A stretch of 64,000 nucleotides of DNA from Paragyromitra xinjiangensis. Its lineage: Eukaryota > Ascomycota > Pezizomycetes > Pezizales > Discinaceae. Below the pieces are notes generated by a model. It worked only from the letters and a program-made list of their open reading frames with translations, was not told the origin of the DNA and made no database searches. Shown piece by piece: positions 43,502 to 55,559 of this stretch. Position numbers and translations under genes: made by a program. Numbering within the stretch: the first letter of the stretch is position 1; each line of letters begins with the position of its first letter. The stretch is taken from positions 1,240,001 to 1,304,000 of the forward strand of contig JBCAMK010000006.1 in the NCBI GenBank assembly GCA_038503065.1, in the 5' to 3' direction.

Positions 43502-46500
43502 ATGGCATCCAATAGCAGTCTCAATTCATACAGGCCACCTTCGTCCGAACCGATACCTCTACAAGATTTATCTCGCTCACGGGGCGAGAGACCAGACGAC
43601 CATGATAATGGCAATCTGAGACCCCACCCATCGCGCTCGCGGTCGTTATTGCGTGGGGGCAACTTTGGGGCTGAAATTGGACGGAGAATATCAACTCACA
43701 GAGCAAGGAGGAGCTATGATCGAGTACGAGAAGATAGTCCGCCGCAGTTTTCTCCTCCACTGGCGTCTGCCATTCCTGACCTGCAGGTTCCTTATTATGG
43801 TGATAGAGAACAGTCAAACATCCCAACCATTGTCGAGGTAAGACAAGGATTCACGGAGGCGTTCGGTGGTCAAGGGGGAAGAGGCAGCTGGCTACCACCA
43901 CGGGGTCAAGACGAGCCTGTTTCTCCATGGGTTGCAGATGATGATGATGAGCTTCCTGGAACGTTTCCTAGTTTCGAGATTTCTCGGGAAGATGATTTTG
44001 CACGTCTTACTGAGCCATCAAACATGCAACCAATGAGTGGTTTCACGCACAAGAAGAATCCGTCAAGCCATTCTGTGAAGTTTGCTCCTGGGTCTTCTTT
44101 AGGGGATGATTTGCATTCTGCGGCAGAGGAGGGTCTGGGTGGTGGGAGTGGGACTCGTTCTCGGTCTGGGTCGATGGCTACCAGGTCTGGATCATTGTCA
44201 AAGAATCGCTCGCTATCGCCTGGGGCATCACCTGTTCGGAGAGTTTCAGTTGCTGTTCAAAATATGGCCCAGAGGGTAGTTAACGTGAGCAATGACCCAG
44301 AGGCTGTAGAACAAACCTTACGTCGACGAAGCTCGTCAAAATCTCACCGCGATACGCCGAGACGTCCTTCGGTCCCTGCAATTGAAATACATCCACTTGA
44401 TGATACCGAACCTTCGGATGCCGAAGAGAAGCCCACTACCCCTCTTAGAAGATTCCAACGCCCGAATGATACCCCCTGGCATGCGCAGTCGAACCCTCTC
44501 AGAGGCAGTACTATGCGTATTTTTTCTCCAAAAAATCCTTTACGTATTTTTCTGTGTGACATTCTGATCCATCCGTGAGCCTGGCTATATCGATGTACGT
44601 ATGAGCCTGGGGCTGACGAAACTCTAGGCTAGCAGAGTCTTTTATTTTGCTTTTAATTCTGATACAAACTATACTTCTCACTATTGACGCAGCGCCTAGC
44701 GTGTATCATGACCCTCGCGCCAAGAAATGGGGCACTTCAAATATTGATTACGCGCTGCTTGTGCTATTTACTATATACACGTGAGGGGATTGGCTCAAGA
44801 TATAATGGGACGAAGTTCTAATAGGGCACAGGCTTGAAATTGTTGCGCGTTGTATCGTCTCTGGAGTTTTTTTGAACCCACATCAAGAGAATGATCCAAG
44901 AGGAAGGGGTAATCTTCGTCGCCGGATCGCCGAAAAAAGTAAAAGATTATTTTCTCCAAAGAGAAGCGAGTCTGTTAGGGCCGCCTCACCTGCACGGCTT
45001 GATGAACCCCCTTCTCTACTGCGAGCAATTACGAGCAATCTTCAATTCGATGGAGGCAAGCCAGCAACTACCCAAGACCAAGCCCGGAATCGTATGGCAA
45101 GACGCGCATTTCTTCGCCATTCGTTCAATCGACTGGATTTTGTTGCCGTGGTTTCATATTGGATTTCATTATATCTTTGCATTACCGGTGTTGAGGCCGA
45201 AAAGCATCTGTATGTTTTCCGCATGATGAGCTGTCTTCGGATTCTACGTCTACTTGGTATCACCAGCGGCACATCAGTCATCCTGCGAAGTTTGAAAAAA
45301 GCTGCCCCCTTGCTGGTGAATGTTGCATTGCTCATCGGGTTTTTCTGGCTCATATTTGCAATCATTGGCGTCCAGAGCTTCAAAAGTTCTCTTAGGAGGA
45401 CTTGCGTATGGGTTGACCCTGAAGGGATCCAGGCCAACTACACGCAGGCTTTCCAGTTTTGTGGAGGGTATATCAATGCTACTACGGGGCTTTCGCTGCC
45501 TTATTTAAATACGGATGGCATGCCGGGGGCGAAGAAAGCAAAAGGATATATTTGCCCTGCAAATTCACTTTGCGTTGCTGATCAGAATCCCTATGGGGGA
45601 ACGGTCAGCTTTGATAATATCGTCCAGTCGCTTGAATTGGTGTTTGTGATTATGACTGCAAATACGTTCTCTGACCTGTTATATTACATGGCAGATAGCG
45701 ACTACCTCGCTGCGGCTTTGTGTGAGTATATGTCAGGCGATTCTTTGGAAGTTTGAAACTGATTCTTCTATTTTAGTTTTTGCTTTTGGGTTTGTGCCTT
45801 GCCGTTTGCGGTTTCTATGAACTGTGTTTGATAATAGAGTATAGCATTGTTATTTTAGCCTTTTGGTTATGTAATCTGGTAAGTGTTAAGAGTCTGTTTG
45901 TGAGAGTGCACACTGATTTAACTATAAATAGCTGATTGCTGTAATTACAACTTCATTTCAAGTCATAAGAGAAGAGTCACGGAAGAGTGCATTTGCGGCC
46001 GAGGACGAGTAAGTTCTTTCGCTCATAAGAAATTCATACAACACCTAACATTAGGTTCAGTGAAGGGGCAACCAAAGGTGAAGAAATCAAACATCCCAAG
46101 AAAACAAGCTTTGTCAAGAAATTATATGATAAAACTCAATATCTGTGGATCATCATTATTGCCTGCGGGCTTTTCGCACAAACGTTCCGTAGTTCTTCTA
46201 TGAGTACAGACAGGGCAAAGCTGATTGGTGTGTGGGTTCTACACCTCAAAGTTTTTTTTCGTTTGTGACTGACTTTCTTAAAGATAAGGTTGAGCTGGGG
46301 GTTACTATCATCCTGCTCTTGGAAATAGTATTTCGTTTTTTGTCCGACTGGCGCGGTTTCCGGAAAAGCAAACAGAACTGGACGGATCTTTTTCTGGCAC
46401 TGGTAACGTGCATTATACAGCTTCCACCCATCCACAACTCTGGAAGGGTTTACGAATGGTTAACGTTGTTCCAAATTCTTCGAGTGTATCGGGTGGTTTG

Positions 46501-49500
46501 GGCAATTCCTATCACACGTATTCTTTTGGTTAGTTTTGTTGTGGGGTGCCCTGTACAACCAAAGCTGACCGACACCGCAGTCTAAAGTTATTGGGAACGT
46601 TTCAGGTTTGTCTAATTTGATATTCTTTGTGCTACTTCTCACATATCTCTGTGCCCTGTTTGCGGTGCAGATTGTCCGGGGAGATCTTCCTGAAGAGTAT
46701 GACGGTGAAACAACACCTATATCATTCAACACAATTTTTAACGCGTTCTTGGGGATGTACGAAATATTTTCTAGCGAAAACTGGACAGGAATACTCTACA
46801 TGGCTACCGACGTACAATCACAGTATAATGTTGGGTGGATCACCGCTATATTCTTCATCGGGTGGTTCATTCTGGGCAATTGTAAGATTTGAGCTCTACG
46901 GCTTAGAGTTTGAGACTGCTAACTTGGAAAAAGTTATTGTGTTGAATATGTTTATTGCTGTTGTGCAAGAGAATTTCGATGTGACAGAAGATGAAAAACG
47001 TATTTACCAAGTCAAGGCTTTCTTGCAGAACAAAGATTATTCTGCTCCAACACAAGGGTGAGTTGGAAATATCTATGATTATTTTGGTATCTTTTGGCTG
47101 ACGGATGATTAGAATATCTTTATCTAGCATATTCAAAATAGGAAAAGAGAAACGAAAGGATCCTCATTCGCGTCAAGCTGCGTTCGAAATGTTAACAAAA
47201 CAAGCTGTTGTTGAGTCGTTTTTGGACGAAGGCGCAGTTCATACCCGTCAGGTATGCATACTCGCAAAATCTTGATGAAATGTGTTTCTGATCTAGCAAA
47301 GCCTCTTACTAGAGCTGCCCCTATAGACTTTGCCAACGCTGTTGAAAATGTAAACGCTGAGCAAGCGAAGAAAAGGAAGCCGTTCGAAAAATTACGGACC
47401 AAATTCTATGGAGTCTTTCGTGAAAAGGAGCAAAATCCATTCTATAGCTTCCAGTATGACATTCTTTCAAATTTGATGTCAAGTTTGGGCTGACCTCAGT
47501 GTGGAACTATGTCTGTTGCCAACCTTGCGCCGACAGCGATGGCTCAGGAGGTTGTAACAGAAGCAGAGAGGCGAAAAAAAGCACAACGAGAGTACCTTAA
47601 GAAATATCCCAACTACAATGTCTCATTGTTTATTTTCAGACCCTCAAACCCTCTCAGACGCCTTTGTCAGAGAATGGTAGGGCCTAGTCGTGGTCATATC
47701 CGCTACGATGGACTACACCCGTATACGCCTTTCAGCTACGCATTTTCTATTGTGGTATACTGTGCCATTGTCGCGATGGTCATAATAGCTTGCGTGACGA
47801 CTCCACTTTATCAGAAACAATATTTCGAGACTCATGGAAGCTCACTGAAGAATTGGTTCACGTTCTCCGATTTGGGTTTTGTCGCACTTTTCACTCTGGA
47901 ATCCACCATAAAAATTATTGCAGATGGCTTGATTTGGACCCCAAACGCTTACCTTCGAGGCTCATGGGGTGTCATAGATTGCCTTGTGCTTATTACGCTC
48001 TGGATCAGTGTTGCCACGTCTTTACAGAACCAAGGTGAGATATCTAGGTCGGTTGGGGCGTTCAAGGCATTACGTGCCCTCCGACTACTAAATATCAGTG
48101 GGAGTGCACAAAATACCTTCCATTCGGTTGTCATCGTAGGTGGTAAAAAGGTTCTCTCTGCTGCTTTCGTCTCGCTTAGCTTGATAATTCCCTTCGCGAT
48201 TTATGGGGTCAATCTTTTCTCTGGATTAATGGATAGCTGTAACGATGGTTCTGCGGATATCACAAACTTAACAGATTGTGTCCATGAATACTCTAGTACG
48301 CCTTTCGAGTGGGACGTTTTGGCACCAAGAGCTGTTGATAATCCATACTTTAACTTTGATAACTTTGGGAGCTCGCTATTTATTCTTTTCCAAATTGTAT
48401 CTCAAGAAGGATGGACAGGAGTCATGTTTAATGCTCAGAGTATCGTTGGGAAAGGTTTGTCACTAATCCAGATAGCTCGAAAGAAGGTGCTATATTTAAC
48501 GTGGCATAGGTATGCAACCACAACCGTTCGCTTCTAACGCCAACTCTCTATTTTTCCTCGCTTTCAATTTGCTTGGTGCTGTTTTCGTCTTGGTGAGTAG
48601 ACCTTTCCGCTTCCTGTTGGTGGAAATAACACTAAATTTTGACAGACATTATTCGTATCTGTTTTTATGCGGAATTACACTGAACAAACTGGGGTTGCCT
48701 TTTTGACATCCGATCAAAGATCTTGGTTAGAGCTTCGGAAGTTGCTCCGCCAGATTCGGCCGTCAAGGCGTCCAAATGAAAGCCCAAATTCGGGCTGGAA
48801 AAGTTGGTGCTACAAACGGGCTACCCACAAGCATGGGTGGTGGCAAAGGGCATTAACTGTTGTCCTGATCCTCCATGGTGTGCTTTTACTTGTTGAGTAT
48901 CATCCAGCTCCTCCCGAATTAGATAGGGTCCGAGGTAAGCACATTTACTATTGAGATAAATATACAAATGAGTTCGACTAATCTCCCTAGACTGGATTTT
49001 CCTAGGATTCACGGCCATTTTTGTGGTTAATTTGATGATTCGAGTCCTTGGATTGACGTGGAATAATTTCTTAAAGAGCAGATGGGACCTCTATGCTCTT
49101 CTATCTGTTAGTGGTACATCTATAACAACTGTGCTGCTTCTCGCCGGATATGAGGAGCGTACATTCATCCAGCTTCAGAAACTTTTTCTTGTTTCCGTAA
49201 GTTAGTCATACTACGCTTTTGGGTTAGGGCTAACCTTCTGGGGAAGATTCTTATGATGTTAATTCCTCGAAATGACGATCTCGATCATTTGTTCAAGACA
49301 GCTGCGTTAGTTAATTTTCCTTTTTATGGATTTTGTAATCTTTCTAATGCGATCCTCAATTTAGAGCAAGTTTGACTGCAATCGGAAGCCTGATGGCCAC
49401 GTGGTTCGTTTTATTCTTGGTTTATGCTATTGCTTTAACGCAAACTTTTGGTAGGAATCCGTAAGCCGTTTTTTTATGGGGTGATTTCTTGGCACTTACG

Positions 49501-51254
49501 AATCTCAGGCCTCACTAAGATCGGTGCGAATGGAAACGGAAACATGAATTTTAGAACAGTCCCAAAAGCGTTGATTTTACTATTCAGAATGACCTGTGGG
49601 TGAGTTTAGTTGCCCTTTCGTCTAAGAAGGAGTAAAAATACTGAAGTGTAATAGAGAAGGATGGAACCAAATAATGAGTGACTATGAAGTTACCGTTCCT
49701 ATGTGTGTCCGCGGCGAAAGTTTCTATGAGAGCGACTGTGGAAGCCAAGGGTACGCGCGTGCACTGTTTGTGTCATGGAATATCCTTAGCATGTATATCT
49801 TTGTGAGCATGGTGAGTCTATTAGCTACGTTCCGGTTTAACGATAGCTAGGCTGACATTATTAGTTTATTTCTCTTATCTTCGAAAGCTTCAGTTACGTT
49901 TACCAGCGCTCTGGAGGTTCTTCGGCAGTGTCTAGGACAGAAGTTAGAAAGTTCAAAGAGGCATGGCAGAGGTTTGATCCTGAGGGCACCGGGTATATCT
50001 CAAAAGAGAAATTTCCAAGGCTATTGGGGGTGGGTTGGCCCGAAAAATCCTAGATAGGGAAGACCATTGCGGCTAATAGTAATAGATTCTTACTGGTATA
50101 TTTGCGATGAGGATCTATGAGGAGCCTTTTACTGTTAACGAAATCTTGAATGATGTTCGAGTTGACCATACGACTCGAAATAAGAGAATGCCTAGAGTTG
50201 TGGAAGGGATCAATCTCGATGCCTTGAATAGGCGCATAGCGATGATACCTAAACAGAGAATACAGAAGCAACGCCATATCTTCACTCTATTTTACGAGGA
50301 GTGTCTTGTAGACGCAGATAAAGATTATGGGGTATCTTTTACCTCTGTGCTGCTTATTCTAGCTCACTACAAGATCATTAACGATAACAAAAGCTTGAAG
50401 TATGGTGCCCTCTATGTTTTAGAAAGAGAATCTTATTAAAGTGCTATAGGTTGGAGGAATACCTTCATCGCCGCTTCCGATTGCAGAGGGTGGAACAACA
50501 AGTTCAACGGAATTGTGTCACAAATTTTTTTTTGACGCTGTAAGTTACAATCCAGTTTTTGTCTTTGCCAATTCTGATAGCTAGTAGATATTGGTCCAAG
50601 AGGTTCAAAGATCGGAAAAGGTCTGATATTGCTTCTGTAGCAAATATCCTTGGAGCGAATACTCGGGTCCCTGAAATATTTGTGGATGATGCAAGCTCTC
50701 ATCAAGAAATCAGTCCACTTGTTCCCCAGATATTAGTGGGTGGTGAAGGTATTGCTCCGGTTTTTAATAATCCTCAAATGGCCACTATAGAGGTTCTTTC
50801 TACCCTAGAAAGACAAGCACCGCCACCGTTGGATCTAGGTGGACCGTTGAACTTCAATGATCCTCCCAGTGCTGTTGGATCATCTTCCGCAGCGCAATTC
50901 GGTGATCTTGATCCGTTCGCGTCAACTTTCTCGTTGGAGGAATCTCCGTCAGTCCTTCGACAGAGACCAGGAAAAGGGAGAACTGCGGATCTTTCACCCT
51001 CAGGAAGCCCGACTGCAAGCCCAAGTATAAGCCCAGTTGCAAGTCCACGGTTGGGCCCACAAATAGGTGGGTCTCGTGGTCAATCTGGGAATGATAGTTC
51101 CCCTCGCCAGCGCGAAGGGAGTGAGGTAATGCCACGAGACGTGTTGGAGGTTCTTGGCTCATCAGAATGGGGAGATCAAATTCGCTCGTACATTGAGAGC
51201 AGATCGGGGAACCAGTCACCCACTAACCAAGGAGGTTTCCGCAGCCCTCATTAA
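43502..51254 (+). CDS. CCH1: Cch1 high-affinity calcium channel alpha subunit
   Basis: Rebuilt from 24 exons, 2170 residues: 43502-44574, 44628-44780, 44832-45721, 45777-45789 (13 nt), 45845-45878, 45932-46008, 46055-46227, 46284-46528, 46581-46881, 46934-47057, 47128-47251, 47302-47482, 47537-48454, 48510-48592, 48646-48934, 48991-49196, 49247-49305, 49365-49450, 49509-49599, 49655-49811, 49865-50029, 50086-50399, 50450-50539 and 50588-51254. Four six-span repeats with pore loops: I TANTFSD (about 685), II SSENWTG (about 945), III SQEGWTG (about 1418), IV CGEGWNQ (about 1708). An EF-hand-like segment RFDPEGTGYISKEKF lies near 1800. The N- and C-tails are Ser/Pro-rich and probably disordered. 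Cch1 works with Mid1 in plasma-membrane calcium entry during pheromone, ER and cold stress. Introns are about 46-70 nt. The exon 11/12 and 12/13 junctions are the least certain. Confidence 0.95.
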
Positions 51255-51880
51255 GGGACCCGGAACCGCTCGGCAAAAATGTGTACCGTGCTAAAGTGTT
51301 AGGCGTTTGCATGATGGGAAATACAGGGCAATTGGTAGTTAGTGGAATAGGGAAAAGTCCGAAAAGGAGTAGTTAGGAATTTCCATATAGTGATCTGGGA
51401 GTTGTCGGAGGTATCGATCCTAGAAATGAGATAAGAGTGCATCTGTGTTGAGACTAATAAATTTGATGCAAAGTACGTGATAGATGTGATATTTTTGCTT
51501 AACATGAGACCACTTTACAAGCCCTTCGTTTCAGACCCCTGCCGACTCGTCTCCTGAGGTTAGAATTCGCCTTTGCGTAAACTACATAAAACTAGTTACT
51601 CGCCTTCAGCCTTCCCTTCCCTAAGTCGCCTGCTGGTCAAAACCTCGCTACCCCAAGCGTTTCTCTCCGCACAACTGTTTTTTTCTCCGTTTCCTTCGCG
51701 CCAACCCAAAAAGGCCGGGCCTTTCGTCCATTCGCCCGTTAAACTCTATCCTGCTCTGACTCGTGGTATCCACAATCCAAAAAATACTGCGTGAATTGTG
51801 GTATAAACACGGCCCCCACTTTCTCACTCCCTCGCCTACCCTTCTTTCCTAAGATCGAGAAATCTATCCTCTTATCGGAA
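51255..51880. other. Spacer downstream of CCH1
   Basis: 3' flank of CCH1 followed by C/T-rich sequence. No gene recognised. Confidence 0.4.
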
Positions 51881-52234
51881 ATGCGTATACTGTCTTTCAA
51901 CTCGCTCTCGCCAAAAGGTGTTAGAACACGGCCTGGCAACCGCCACCTCACTTCTTTAGCACCTTCTGAAATATCAGGATCTTTTGCCGCCCACCCTAAT
52001 CACGATGCCATGAACGGCTTAAAATTCAATAATCTGACGTCACACGTTATACAGCGTCGAACCTCCCGATTGAGTTTGCACGGGTTGTACCTTGTGAGCA
52101 CCCAATCCTCCGATATTGGGGCTGAAGAGACGGATGAGGATGAGGATGAGTTAAGAGTTTTGGAGCCAAGGCCAAAAACAGGATATTGCGTGGGACTGTT
52201 TGAGCTCATCGAGGCCCGGAGAACTGTTTTGTAG
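51881..52234 (+). CDS. Small hypothetical protein
   Basis: An ATG at 51881 opens 117 codons to the stop at 52234. The frame is open further upstream without an ATG. The C-terminal half contains an acidic run (ETDEDEDEL) followed by a GYCVGLFELIEARR segment. No family was recognised. A frame on the opposite strand (52000-52314) overlaps, so strand choice rests only on composition. It lies at the boundary between the conserved genes and the repeat-rich right arm and could be a remnant or lineage-specific gene. Confidence 0.3.
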   Translation: MRILSFNSLSPKGVRTRPGNRHLTSLAPSEISGSFAAHPNHDAMNGLKFNNLTSHVIQRRTSRLSLHGLYLVSTQSSDIGAEETDEDEDELRVLEPRPKTGYCVGLFELIEARRTVL

Positions 52235-52529
52235 ATAAACGTGTATACCCTCGAAGGGTTGCTGTACATACGGGCTGAGTACACTAGTAACAGATGTGAG
52301 ATATTATGCCACAATGAGTATGTAGATGTGTGGAATTAAGAATCACAGGTGGTTCTGAATTCAGGCCTGTACTCGCATTTCCAGAATGAATTCGGCATCC
52401 CCCCCACAATGCAACCACATAGCATCACCAAAAATTAAACTACACAACAACCACAAAAGAGAGAGATAAGCGAGTTATAGTAGAAGAATCAGGAAATAGA
52501 AGAGAATTAGACTATGTACATTAATAAAT
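52235..52529. other. Short spacer before the Tc1-like fragment
   Basis: AT-rich, with an A-rich and CAA-rich stretch near 52430-52480; probably flank of the degraded Tc1-like element. No gene seen. Confidence 0.35.
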
Positions 52530-52838
52530 TTATTGGTTAAAGTTATTACCACCTTTGTCTTTAATACAGGCCTCAAGACGTGCTGGCATACCATCTATTA
52601 AATGATTTATATATTCCTGAGAAATAGATTCCCATTCCTCCAAAAGCACAGGCCTAAGCTCCTTCAGCTTTGTAATCTTTGGATCACGAGCAGAAATACT
52701 ATCCTTCATGTGATTCCACAAAATTTCAATAGGATTAAGGTCAGGGGACGAGGAAGGCCACTCCTCCTGGATAACTTCATGCTCCTCCCTCAATTTTTGA
52801 AGATAATAATGGATGTGAGGCCCTGCACCATCTTCCAT
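52530..52838 (-). pseudogene. Tc1/mariner-type transposase, C-terminal fragment
   Basis: 102 codons on the minus strand, starting MEDGAGPHIHYY and containing EWPSSSPDLNPIEILWNHMK. This is the hallmark end of the DDE superfamily endonuclease of Tc1/mariner elements (second catalytic Asp region in MEDGA, then the PDLNPIE box). The frame is closed by a stop a few codons upstream of the Met. Sequence farther upstream shows only scattered peptide-like pieces with stops, so the N-terminal DNA-binding domain and first Asp are missing or decayed. Not functional. Confidence 0.8.
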
Positions 52839-53267
52839 GAGTCGGCTGTACCTCTTTGTAACTTTATCTCAAGGACGGGTCTTTGACAAGCTCTTCGGTA
52901 TCCCCAAAGATGAGCTGTGCTACTTGGAAAGACTTTGTCGCAGGAAAGTTACAATGTTTCCACAGGTCTCACTTTCGGTAAGAGTCAAGGTAACTCTCAT
53001 CGCGAAAAGCCTTAAAAAAGTCATAGGCTGCGGTAAAATTAGCCAATTTCCGGTAGTGCATGGAAGCATATGGCTGTTACCGAATGTCCATGGTAACGTA
53101 TCTGTGCTTTCTGTAGGTTACCAAAGCATAGGACAACTTTGGCAAGCCTTCTCCTAGCCTTGCAGAATGCTTTGACTGCTTCCACGGACTTCTTTCTAGA
53201 GCTGAATTTTACTGATCACTATCTTCAACTCTGACACTCTACCATAGACTCTGACACCCTACCACCT
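52839..53267. other. Degenerate sequence between Tc1 fragment and minisatellite
   Basis: Possibly the decayed upstream half of the Tc1-like element; minus-strand frames give pieces such as FPATKSFQVAQLIFGD with stops between. No intact gene. Confidence 0.35.
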
Positions 53268-53393
53268 GCTACCACTTCGCTACCACTTCGCTACCACTTC
53301 GCTACCACTTCGCTACCACTTCGCTACCACTTCGCTACCACTTCGCTACCACTTCGCTACCACTTCGCTACCACTTCGCTACCACTTCGCTAC
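53268..53393 (+). repeat. 11-bp minisatellite, about 11.5 copies
   Basis: Unit GCTACCACTTC repeated head to tail almost without change from 53268 to 53393, then dissolving into GCTACGGCCTTGCTGCC. A looser form of the unit (CACCCTACCA) precedes it. The near-perfect copies imply recent expansion. Confidence 0.95.
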
Positions 53394-53559
53394 GGCCTTG
53401 CTGCCATTTGACTCTGACAGTACGAGACTCCACAATCCTGACCCTCCGAACTTAGAGAAATTTTGTTGTTACCCCTATCCAAACACACGTTCCTACACCA
53501 CCCCTACTGTTTGAATAAACACAAGGCTTCACTAACTTTGTTTCTTAGGTCCATGGCGA

Positions 53560-54425
53560 GCTATGAGTGCTTGGCTCTCGACTAACTACCAAACAACAGC
53601 CTCCGAATCGACTCCCTGGCAGCCTCTTGCTTGCCTCTGAATCAACTCCCGAACCTCCTCCCAAGCAGCCTCCAAAGCAGCTGCTTGCTTGCCTCCGAAT
53701 TGACTCCCTGGCAGCCTCCTGAGCAGCCTCCAAATTGCCTATTTGTGAGCCTCCAAATTGACTCCTAAACCTCCTCCCAAGCCGCCTTTGAAGCAGCTGC
53801 TTGCTTGCCTCCGAATCGGCTGTTTCTAAGCCTCCGAATCCTGCTGAATAGACTGCCAGATAGACTCCTGAATAGACTCCGAATCCTGCTGAATTGACTG
53901 CCGAATAGACTCCTGAATAGACTCCGAATCGGCCGTTTCTAAGCCTCCGAATCCTGCCGAATTGACTGCCGAATTGACTGCTGAATTGACTGCTGAACAG
54001 ACTCTGAATTGGCCGTTTCTAAGCCTCCGAATCCTGCCTAATTGACTGCTGAATTGACTGCTGAATAGACTTCTGAATAGACTCCGAATCAGCTGTTTCT
54101 AAGCCTCCGAATCCTGCTGAATTGACTGCCGAATAGACTGCTGAACAGACTCTGAATTGGCCGTTTCTAAGCCTCCGAATCCTGCCGAATTGACTGCTGA
54201 ATTGACTCCGAATTGACTCCCAAACCTCCTCCCGAGCCGCCTCCGAAACAGCTGTTTCCAAGCCTCTGAATCCACTGCTGAATAGTTCTCCTGCACGGCC
54301 TCCGAATTGACTCCTGAACCTCCTCCTGAGCCGCCTCTAAATTGGCTGTTTCTAAGCCTCCAAAGCGACTCCCAAACCTCTTCCCAAGCAGCCTCCAAAT
54401 CAACTGCCTGCCTGCCTCCTTAGCA
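53560..54425 (-). repeat. Complex satellite of about 12-bp subunits with longer higher-order units
   Basis: Built from variants of GACTGCTGAATT / GACTCCGAATCG, with a punctuating block (GTTTCTAAGCCTCCGAATCC) recurring at least five times at uneven spacing of about 65-115 bp. On the minus strand the units are mostly multiples of three, so several frames stay open and encode Gln/Ser/Glu-rich repeats (SIQQSIRQ, GFGGLETA). No start, domain or splice structure supports a gene. Confidence 0.85.
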
Positions 54426-54967
54426 TAAGTGACAACCATTCTACCAGGACAAATTTTCGAAAATAACTCCACAACCAACAGAGATATCATCAAACCGACT
54501 TCATATTCGGAATCAGCGTCCCATTTTACCCCCCTCTACACCTCCTGGGAAATCCATCTCTTCTATTGCAGAAGTTGTTGTGATTTTCCCCTTCATTTCC
54601 CCTTTTTGGGACTCACCCCACCAAAAAACCCGCCGAGCCCCCACTCAAAATCGTCGCCAGTCAACCAGTTCTTGTCCGATTGACTTGAAACTTGTACATC
54701 TACGCCGCCTACATACTATGGCCCAGGATTTTTAGTTTCAGCCAAATCGGTCCACAGGCGCCCGAGTAGTACTCATTTAATCGCCAGAAATCGCCAGAAA
54801 TCTCGGAATATTGCAATTCTGACTGACAGCACATCACCTGCTACCTTCTGGAACATTCCACCAGTGGAACCCAATCAGCCTCCAGTCTTCAACGTCCAAT
54901 CAACTTTTGTCTCGGCAAATTGTTTTTAGTATCCATTACACGGAAATTTCCGAAAATTTCCGGAACC
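54426..54967. other. Leader-like region before the 54968 gene
   Basis: No gene. It contains a doubled ATCGCCAGAA word near 54780 and an AATTTCCG doublet just before the ATG at 54968. Could be part of a dispersed repeat family that also carries the next gene. Confidence 0.35.
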
Positions 54968-55534
54968 ATGTCGGCCCATGGGGATGAAATGCAAGACGAC
55001 ACGGAACTTCCTGTCGTACCTCCATCTTCACCTCCCTCCAGCCCTACCATGACGGCCACCAACCAATTCCTAAACGTCAGCCAGCATGCTCCTGACATCA
55101 TGAGCAGCGACCCTATTTCCTCCACCACCAAACCTCTCCCGGCACCATTTGCTCGCAAGATCACACTCCCACCACCATTCTTCTCCTCAGCTGGCAACTC
55201 CCCCACACATCCTCTATCATTTAGGAACACTTTGGGAGGAATTGACCTCACCTACGAGCCAGAACCAATGACCAGGACCAGATCCGCAGCTGGCCCCTCA
55301 AAGAGAACCTTTGGCAACCAACAGCAATCTGCTCCCCCTCCCAAATGCACTCCCAGCTACTTTGCACTCCCAATAAGTCAAAACGATGTCAACCAACACC
55401 TCATGGCACAGAATGAACACCTGAACAAGGAAATCGCTGAGCTCAAGATGATGGTTACATCAGCAAAAACTCACGGTTCCTCGCTGACCTCTGCAGAGGC
55501 CAGCGAGGTCAGCGAGGCGACAGAGGAATGTTAA
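54968..55534 (+). CDS. Lineage-specific low-complexity/coiled-coil protein, probably repeat-associated
   Basis: ATG at 54968 (ACCATGTC context), 188 residues, no intron. The N-terminal 120 residues are Pro/Ser/Thr-rich with little predicted structure. Residues about 145-170 (QHLMAQNEHLNKEIAELKMM) look like a short coiled coil. No family was recognised. It sits between a satellite and a tandem repeat, which suggests it belongs to a transposon or an expanded family of repeat-borne genes (inference). It may equally be a chance open frame in C-rich repetitive DNA. Confidence 0.4.
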   Translation: MSAHGDEMQDDTELPVVPPSSPPSSPTMTATNQFLNVSQHAPDIMSSDPISSTTKPLPAPFARKITLPPPFFSSAGNSPTHPLSFRNTLGGIDLTYEPEPMTRTRSAAGPSKRTFGNQQQSAPPPKCTPSYFALPISQNDVNQHLMAQNEHLNKEIAELKMMVTSAKTHGSSLTSAEASEVSEATEEC

Positions 55535-55559
55535 GAACTGCAGAGGCATGAACAAAGTC

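Noticed and set aside
52837..53157. 106-codon plus-strand frame overlapping the Tc1 fragment
   Set aside because: Antisense to the likely decayed transposase; no recognisable domain.
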